From Pseudarthrobacter siccitolerans (GTDB lineage Bacteria > Actinomycetota > Actinomycetes > Actinomycetales > Micrococcaceae): a stretch of DNA of 64,000 nucleotides. Below are positions 59,670-64,000 of this stretch, piece after piece; positions within the stretch are counted from its first letter, which is position 1; each line of letters opens with the position of its first letter. The translations under genes were made by a program, and so were the position numbers. The DNA is taken from the NCBI RefSeq assembly GCF_001046895.1, contig NZ_CAQI01000048.1, positions 1 through 64,000 of the forward strand, in the 5' to 3' direction. A model generated the notes under the pieces. That model saw only the letters and a program-made list of their open reading frames with translations. It had not been told where the DNA came from and made no database searches.

Positions 59670-60626
59670 TCAAAAAGCCTGTACGAGTCCCCCTGCTGAA
59701 ATCGAATACGAGTCGCCGTCCCCCTCTCGCCAAACAGTGTCAATTTGGTACTCGCTCAATAGCTTCAATAGGTCGGCGTCCGGTCTTGCAGGTAGAAGCA
59801 AGCGGCAAGACTTTCCCGTGACATAGCGCCGGTAATCAAGGAGCTGGCCCAGCCCCAACCGCACACTGTGTCGGGTAGCGTCAGCTTTCGCCTCGTACAG
59901 GACTCCATTGGTCTTGTCGTGAATATCCGTGAAAAGGGGCTTGCTACTTCCCACGGGGTACACCTTGTGACGGTTCACCACGCTGCCCCGTCCTTCAAGT
60001 ACCGCGCGGAAAGAGGCCACGAGCGCCAGCTCGCGCTTCTCAGCGATCCCAGCCTTCGTGGCCGCCTGCTCGAACGCGTCAACCTCGTGTTTTTCCATCG
60101 GCACTTCAGTCACTGAACCAGCAGCAGTGGGAGCCACACTTTGGTGGGTGACATCCTCAGCACGCCTAAGCACGTCGCCCACTGGCCGGAGGTGGAAGAC
60201 GAAGACAGTGCGCATTACGCCATCAACTCCCGGGGCGTCCTCTACCGAGTAGGGCTGCTTGTCGTCTATGGCAAACTCTCCGAGATACACGCGAGGCAAC
60301 CCACCCTTGCCGGATGGCTTATTAGCCACTCCAAAGAGCCTGAGCGCCTTTCCGAGCTTCTTGTGGTCCCGGGTCTGCAGATTGCCCTTCTGCATCTTCT
60401 GGGGCCCAACCCGGCCCATTCCTGTGTACGAGAAGACCTCGCCGTCGATAGACCACCCATCGAACTCATATCCGTTTTCACGACCCACCTCGGGATCCGT
60501 GAAAAGCAGAATATTCGGCGACGAGCTCGGCGTCTCCATGCCCGCATAGCGCGTTCCGCCGTACATGGCGGCTATCTCTTCCCTCATGCCCGTCCAACCG
60601 ACAGGCGTCCCCCAACCAATCGTCAT
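59670..60626 (-). CDS. SRA-like plus PD-(D/E)XK modification-dependent nuclease
   Basis: A 318-residue protein of two domains. Residues 35-150 resemble the ScoMcrA-like SRA domain that reads modified DNA: ILLFTDPEVGRENGYEFDGW, then FSYTGMGRVGPQKMQKGN, then RTVFVFHLRPVG. Residues 195-300 fit a PD-(D/E)XK nuclease: D234, E245 and K247 (LYEAK), and Q261 on the following helix. The ATG at 60626 is preferred; upstream frame is not protein-like. It would cut DNA carrying methylation or other modification, so it must tolerate the Type I methylation made 6 kb away. Restriction of modified phage DNA is the inferred role. Confidence 0.75.
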   Translation of the reverse strand: MTIGWGTPVGWTGMREEIAAMYGGTRYAGMETPSSSPNILLFTDPEVGRENGYEFDGWSIDGEVFSYTGMGRVGPQKMQKGNLQTRDHKKLGKALRLFGVANKPSGKGGLPRVYLGEFAIDDKQPYSVEDAPGVDGVMRTVFVFHLRPVGDVLRRAEDVTHQSVAPTAAGSVTEVPMEKHEVDAFEQAATKAGIAEKRELALVASFRAVLEGRGSVVNRHKVYPVGSSKPLFTDIHDKTNGVLYEAKADATRHSVRLGLGQLLDYRRYVTGKSCRLLLPARPDADLLKLLSEYQIDTVWREGDGDSYSISAGGLVQAF

Positions 60627-60834
60627 GCGTAAACCATAACCGGCACTTCTGGGCTGCCCTGCCACCTAAGGGCATCTGCCGGAGAATGACGGCAAATCAC
60701 CGGGACGCAAGGCCGCGTCGGGCGGCCTCAGCCCGTCAAACTATAGCCATTTTGTAGCCACCAGCAGGAGAAATGGATAGTTTTCCAGGGAAGACGAGGA
60801 CTACTCTCCACAGGCCCTTTGTGTCTAAACGCAA

Positions 60835-60866
60835 AAACCTCGGAATCTCGGGGATTCCGGGGGTTT
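60835..60866 (-). terminator. Rho-independent terminator behind the tRNA-like sequence
   Basis: A 13-bp stem with one G-T pair and one bulge (60835-60847 with 60853-60866) ends, reading leftward, in TTTTTG. It lies directly after the tRNA-like 3' end, as is usual for tRNA genes. Confidence 0.7.
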
Positions 60867-60872
60867 AGCCTG

Positions 60873-60950
60873 TAGCGGTGGCGAGGCTCGATCTCCCGGC
60901 CTTACGATTACGAGTCATAAAGTCCAGACACCTCAACAACAGCCGCCGCT
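60873..60950 (-). tRNA. tRNA-Thr(CGU)-like sequence, 3' half conserved, probably a remnant
   Basis: Read leftward, TATGA-CTCGTAA-TCGTA folds as an anticodon arm with anticodon CGT (Thr). A T-arm-like segment GGGAG-ATCGAGC-CTCGC (one mismatch, A in place of the first T) and an acceptor arm (AGCGGCG with CACCGCT, one mismatch) fit; a terminator follows. No normal D-arm is visible and no CCA is encoded. I read it as a degenerate tRNA or the 3' half of one left by site-specific integration. Confidence 0.35.
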
Positions 60951-61241
60951 GTCGCAAACACATCTGCCGGCGTAAAAGCCGGACGGAGATCTGTAGCTCT
61001 CAGAAGATTGCTGAGGGAATCCGTGTCAAGGAGCTCGTAGAGACCCACTTGAAGGCGCTCTACCACCCCCTCCCGCAACACTTTCCAGTCATGTGCCACC
61101 TTGAGATACTGATAACAGTTCACCAGTAAAATACCGCGCAATGAGCCCTCAATCACCATCGGTCGTGAAAATAATGCAGCTTCATTTGTCGGTGAGGAGA
61201 AGGGCTTGCCTCACGCCGGAAGTGCTTGCGACGGCAATCTA
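60951..61241. other. Intergenic stretch after the DUF4435 gene
   Basis: About 290 bp with no convincing gene between the tRNA-like sequence and the stop of the DUF4435/TOPRIM gene. GC content falls toward the right, matching the genes there. Confidence 0.35.
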
Positions 61242-62045
61242 TTAACCTAATCGCTGATGGATCCTCTGGATCACGGGCATATCATTGAATACAGCCCTAT
61301 CAACAGCCAACTCAAAAAGTCCGTCCATTTTGTGACTGACTGCTGCATCACCAAACTTCGAACAGACGGCATGGAAGGCTGCCAACAGGTCATGACTGTT
61401 CACCAAATAATTGCTCTCCACACTGCGCTGCAATTCATCAGCAATCGCATAAACTTCAGTTTCTTCACCGCTCGTACTCTTCGTTCTCTTCAGAGCTAGC
61501 CGCACAACCCGAACTAGGTCAACATGCCCCAATGCATCACCCATTATTAAGTGCATCGGAAAGTTCTCCAGGTAAAGATTGAAAGAGTGCAACCTTGAAA
61601 CGTATCGAATGAGGCCGACTCTAGCTGCCGCTACGATGGCGGAATTGATACCCTCTTCGGGTGAGACCTTATGGGAACGTTTGAGAAAGCGACGTGCAAC
61701 GCGCACAAGAGCATCGGGCTCACTAAAGTAAGCGTCCATATAAAGATCGTAAAAGTCCGTAGCCACAATATTATCGAGATAACTACTTGCAGCGCCAGTA
61801 AGCCTATCGAAGTCCGCGTCAATCAAGAAAACAACGTCAGGCAAGAGATCGAGGGAAAACTGACTTGCCTCTAGCAGACTCGTTTTCCCATAACCCACGA
61901 TCACTTCCAACGCTTCATTTTGAAGAAAATCCGCCAAAAGGTTGTAATCGCTTTCGCCTTCGACAACTACAACTCGGGAGGTCCGCTGTCCGCGCTCCAA
62001 CATAAGGCTGTTGAAGAGATCATTTCCATCAAGATCTTCAAGCAT
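61242..62045 (-). CDS. DUF4435/TOPRIM-like protein, AriB-like effector of a PARIS-type pair
   Basis: A 267-residue protein with a TOPRIM-type acid cluster: RVVVVEGESDYNLLADFL (E29, E31, D33) and DVVFLIDADFDRL (D76, D78, D80), the layout of DUF4435. A helical C-terminal part follows. It overlaps the ATPase gene by 8 bp and is encoded second, as AriB is in PARIS, where it is a tRNA-cutting nuclease released when the ATPase senses an anti-restriction protein. GC content is lower than in the left half of the window, a sign of transfer. The PARIS role is inferred from family pairing. Confidence 0.8.
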   Translation of the reverse strand: MLEDLDGNDLFNSLMLERGQRTSRVVVVEGESDYNLLADFLQNEALEVIVGYGKTSLLEASQFSLDLLPDVVFLIDADFDRLTGAASSYLDNIVATDFYDLYMDAYFSEPDALVRVARRFLKRSHKVSPEEGINSAIVAAARVGLIRYVSRLHSFNLYLENFPMHLIMGDALGHVDLVRVVRLALKRTKSTSGEETEVYAIADELQRSVESNYLVNSHDLLAAFHAVCSKFGDAAVSHKMDGLFELAVDRAVFNDMPVIQRIHQRLG

Positions 62046-63372
62046 TTTCGCCCGGGCCTAGCTCTACAGTTCTTGACCACCATTTACCTATAATCTGTGG
62101 AGAATGGGTGGCCACTATGAAAGAAAAACCTCGCAAGTCTGCAACGCGCGCTACATCCGCAAGGAAACTCTTCTGCCAAGTCACATGTAGAGAGATTTCG
62201 GGCTCATCAATAAGAACTAAGGTACCAGGCTCTACTCGAAATAAAAGATTATACATGAGAACTAATTCATGTTGCTCACCGGTAGAAAGGCCACTGGCAG
62301 GAATCGGATGTCCGGATGTCAGAGATCGGACCGTCAGACCATTACGTGCATCTATGACAATTTCCTTGCGAAGAAAACGAGCGTTCACAAGCTCCTCGAG
62401 CAGACTGATTCGGAGCAAAAGGTCATCAAACGTAGATAGCTTTTGGGCGTTGTCTTGCAGATAGGTTGTTAAAACGGCGCGCTGCCAATCCTTGAGCTCT
62501 TTTGCGGGTAGAGGGACATCCATTTCTGCCGATGTCAACCCAATATCTACCAAGCGACGGCGATGCAAGTCCTGCTGCTGATATTGTTCACGAATGTCCT
62601 CTTCAGTCATCGCATCCTCAACTTGCTGGTCAATAATACGACGAGGAAAAGACCGATCTAGCCGTTGTGAGGCTAAAGAGTTGTCTGCCAGTGAACGTTC
62701 GATCCGCTGCTGGAGATCTCCCGCGTAGGCTTCCACATTCCACTTGGGCGACGACTGACTATCAACTCTGGAACGGTTATTTGGTGGCGGAACGCTTGCT
62801 AGTCGTTGAGTCTCAATCAGGTAAGTCTTATTTCTAGCCAAAAACGCTTTTAACGCATCAGGGGGGCTTGTTCGCACGGATCTGCGAGAAGAAGGAAAAT
62901 GAGGGCTATACCGCTCGCGGAGCTCTGAATACTCTATTATCTCACCGTCGTGCGGATCACGCCAAAGAGTCGGTGAGCCTGGCACCGGTACATAAGGCGT
63001 ATTCCTTTGAATGCGTCGCCGGAGCGAAAGGTCCTCTTCGAGCGGAGCGATCCATTCGACCAACTCTTCCTGTTCCTCCGCAATGAGCTGATATGTCACC
63101 CTCTCCACTGGCTCATCGTCGGTTTCAGCCGCAATCGAAACTTTGCTGACCGTTAGCCTGTCTCCGTTATCGGCCAGCAGATCAAGTCGTGTAAACCATG
63201 CGAGTGCGAGGCCACCTAAGTCGAGGTTTATAGAGGCATTGATCAACTCCAGAAATTTTGTCTTGCCCACGCCGTTCAACCCGTAAGCGATGGCGAACTG
63301 CCAATCAGGTTCTAGAGCTATCGTGTGGTTAAATTCTCCGACGAGTCCCCGAACGGCGGCCGTTGTCAGCAT
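62038..63372 (-). CDS. ABC-type AAA ATPase, AriA-like sensor of a PARIS-type pair
   Basis: A 444-residue SMC/ABC-like ATPase: Walker A GLNGVGKT at 31-38, ABC signature LSTGEQHEL at 362-370, Walker B LVLIDEPEIS at 385-394, His-switch ATHSPQII at 421-428. A charged helical insert (about 210-300) takes the place of the coiled coil. The ATG at 63372 is chosen for its AAGGAG seven bases upstream; the frame goes on upstream without support. It overlaps the DUF4435 gene, as ariA overlaps or abuts ariB. Family pairing points to PARIS; related ATPase/TOPRIM pairs (Gabija, OLD) differ in domain arrangement. Confidence 0.82.
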   Translation of the reverse strand: MLTTAAVRGLVGEFNHTIALEPDWQFAIAYGLNGVGKTKFLELINASINLDLGGLALAWFTRLDLLADNGDRLTVSKVSIAAETDDEPVERVTYQLIAEEQEELVEWIAPLEEDLSLRRRIQRNTPYVPVPGSPTLWRDPHDGEIIEYSELRERYSPHFPSSRRSVRTSPPDALKAFLARNKTYLIETQRLASVPPPNNRSRVDSQSSPKWNVEAYAGDLQQRIERSLADNSLASQRLDRSFPRRIIDQQVEDAMTEEDIREQYQQQDLHRRRLVDIGLTSAEMDVPLPAKELKDWQRAVLTTYLQDNAQKLSTFDDLLLRISLLEELVNARFLRKEIVIDARNGLTVRSLTSGHPIPASGLSTGEQHELVLMYNLLFRVEPGTLVLIDEPEISLHVTWQKSFLADVARVADLRGFSFIVATHSPQIIGKWWSRTVELGPGENA

Positions 63373-63742
63373 GTTTCTCCTTAATCTTCCTTGCAGCATC
63401 GTAGGTGATGGGTACAGAGTTGCTTGCCCGCACGGCCGATGAGCCGAACCAATAGAAAGGTAGGCTGGCTCACTAAAAGGCTGGCATATCGAAGCTTCCA
63501 AGGAACAGGTTCGCCGGTTATCGGCAGGACTGGCGGTAGCGCTATGCATTGCATGCTTCCCCCTCTGTCCGGTCCAGAACCAACGAACCAGGGCATCCGA
63601 TCAGTCATGACACTTCGGGTGTCAACAAGATCCACCTCTGATTTGTTATTTGCTGGAAAACAGAGCTAGTAGGCGAAGGCGCCGGCCGCCATCCAGCCAG
63701 CCGCACCTGCCTCCGAGATAAAGCGAAATGTCTCGGTGATCC
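63373..63742. other. Intergenic region upstream of the ATPase gene
   Basis: About 370 bp with no convincing gene. It contains the ribosome binding site of the ATPase gene and a small hairpin TGACAC-TTCGG-GTGTCA at 63608-63624. A leftward TTGACA overlaps that hairpin but has no good -10 partner, so the promoter is not placed. Confidence 0.35.
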
Positions 63743-63991
63743 TCAGGCATGTACAGATAACTCGAAGTTCTCCCGTCCGTCCAGCATGTCTGTAATCGTC
63801 TTCCGTAGGTGCTTTGCCATTGGCCCCGGCTTACTGTGCACTACGACCTGATATCCCTCATCCACCAGTTGCTTGACGTACCGTGCGGTAACCCAGTTGT
63901 CACTGCTGTGATCATGCAAATGTCCATGAACGTGGACTTGGGTGCAGCCAACACAGTCCGATTTGAATATCTCCAACTCCACGTCCGTCAT
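63743..63991 (-). CDS. Small hypothetical protein, possibly continuing past the window edge
   Basis: An 82-residue frame beginning at the window edge (MTDVELEIFKSDCVGCTQVH). It has a His/Cys-rich beginning (DCVGCTQVHVHGHLHDHS) that could bind metal, then a helix-strand pattern (YVKQLVDEGYQVVVHSKPGP). The frame stays open to the end of the window, so the real start may lie outside. No family recognised. Confidence 0.5.
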   Translation of the reverse strand: MTDVELEIFKSDCVGCTQVHVHGHLHDHSSDNWVTARYVKQLVDEGYQVVVHSKPGPMAKHLRKTITDMLDGRENFELSVHA

Positions 63992-64000
63992 GTCGTGCAG

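Noticed and set aside
60878..61129. 83-residue rightward frame
   Set aside because: Low-quality composition rich in Arg/Ser/His, no ribosome binding site, and it crosses the tRNA-like sequence.
62038..63372. ATPase as part of a Gabija or retron-type system
   Set aside because: No UvrD-like helicase, reverse transcriptase or HNH partner is adjacent; the partner is a DUF4435/TOPRIM protein.
63608..63627. TTGACA as promoter of the PARIS-type pair
   Set aside because: No -10 box at 16-19 bp, and it is 250 bp from the start codon; reported only as part of the intergenic region.

Overview
The window is high-GC actinobacterial chromosome. Gene content (inulin/difructose-anhydride catabolism, uridine-type nucleoside operon, helicase-associated-domain proteins, DUF4383, GAF-only regulators) and GTG starts with AAGGAG-type ribosome binding sites fit Micrococcaceae, most likely Arthrobacter or Pseudarthrobacter. 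That assignment is inference from gene content; no marker gene is present.

Region 1 (1-4.3 kb): cold-shock gene with terminator, then a PrpF-type isomerase plus MatC-type carboxylate carrier under a divergent LysR regulator. Region 2 (4.3-5.7 kb): a MazF-like toxin with a lost C-terminus beside an intact antitoxin, and a DUF4383 membrane protein. Region 3 (5.7-14.2 kb): one leftward operon of ABC importer, LacI repressor, cytoplasmic GH32, PfkB kinase and a cytoplasmic GH91 enzyme, read here as import and intracellular breakdown of difructose anhydride or inulobiose to fructose phosphate. A TTGACA/TATCTT promoter and a 17-bp operator lie at its head. Region 4 (14.3-33.2 kb): ordinary metabolism, with SRPBCC, GntR/UTRA, a secreted subtilase, hemerythrin, a nucleoside hydrolase/MFS/ribokinase locus, a ribose-type ABC importer with a tagatose-3-epimerase-family protein, NmrA, amidase, alpha/beta hydrolase and deaminase.

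Region 5 (33.3-39.1 kb): a TM-HNH gene, then a TIR-TM gene and a DUF4231/SLATT gene bracketed by two copies of a 101-bp direct repeat derived from the 3' end of the HNH gene. This looks like a small mobile NAD+-linked defence cassette. A second subtilase and a PD-(D/E)XK protein follow. Region 6 (39.5-46 kb): PH-domain protein, butanediol-type dehydrogenase, flavin monooxygenase and GAF regulator, then a patch of gene remnants resembling three genes found elsewhere in the window.

Region 7 (46-64 kb) is a defence-dense accessory region: helicase-associated and excisionase-type proteins; a Type I restriction-modification operon with one hsdR, one hsdS and two different hsdM genes; uncharacterised genes; a wrecked serine recombinase; an uncharacterised overlapping two-gene module; an SRA-PD-(D/E)XK modification-dependent nuclease; a tRNA-Thr-like 3' half with terminator; and an overlapping AAA ATPase plus DUF4435/TOPRIM pair with the architecture of PARIS. 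PARIS is known to sense phage anti-restriction proteins, so its place near a Type I system suggests layered defence. The strongest candidates for something undescribed are the repeat-flanked TIR-SLATT cassette, the dual-HsdM Type I system and the two-gene module at 57.9-59.5 kb.
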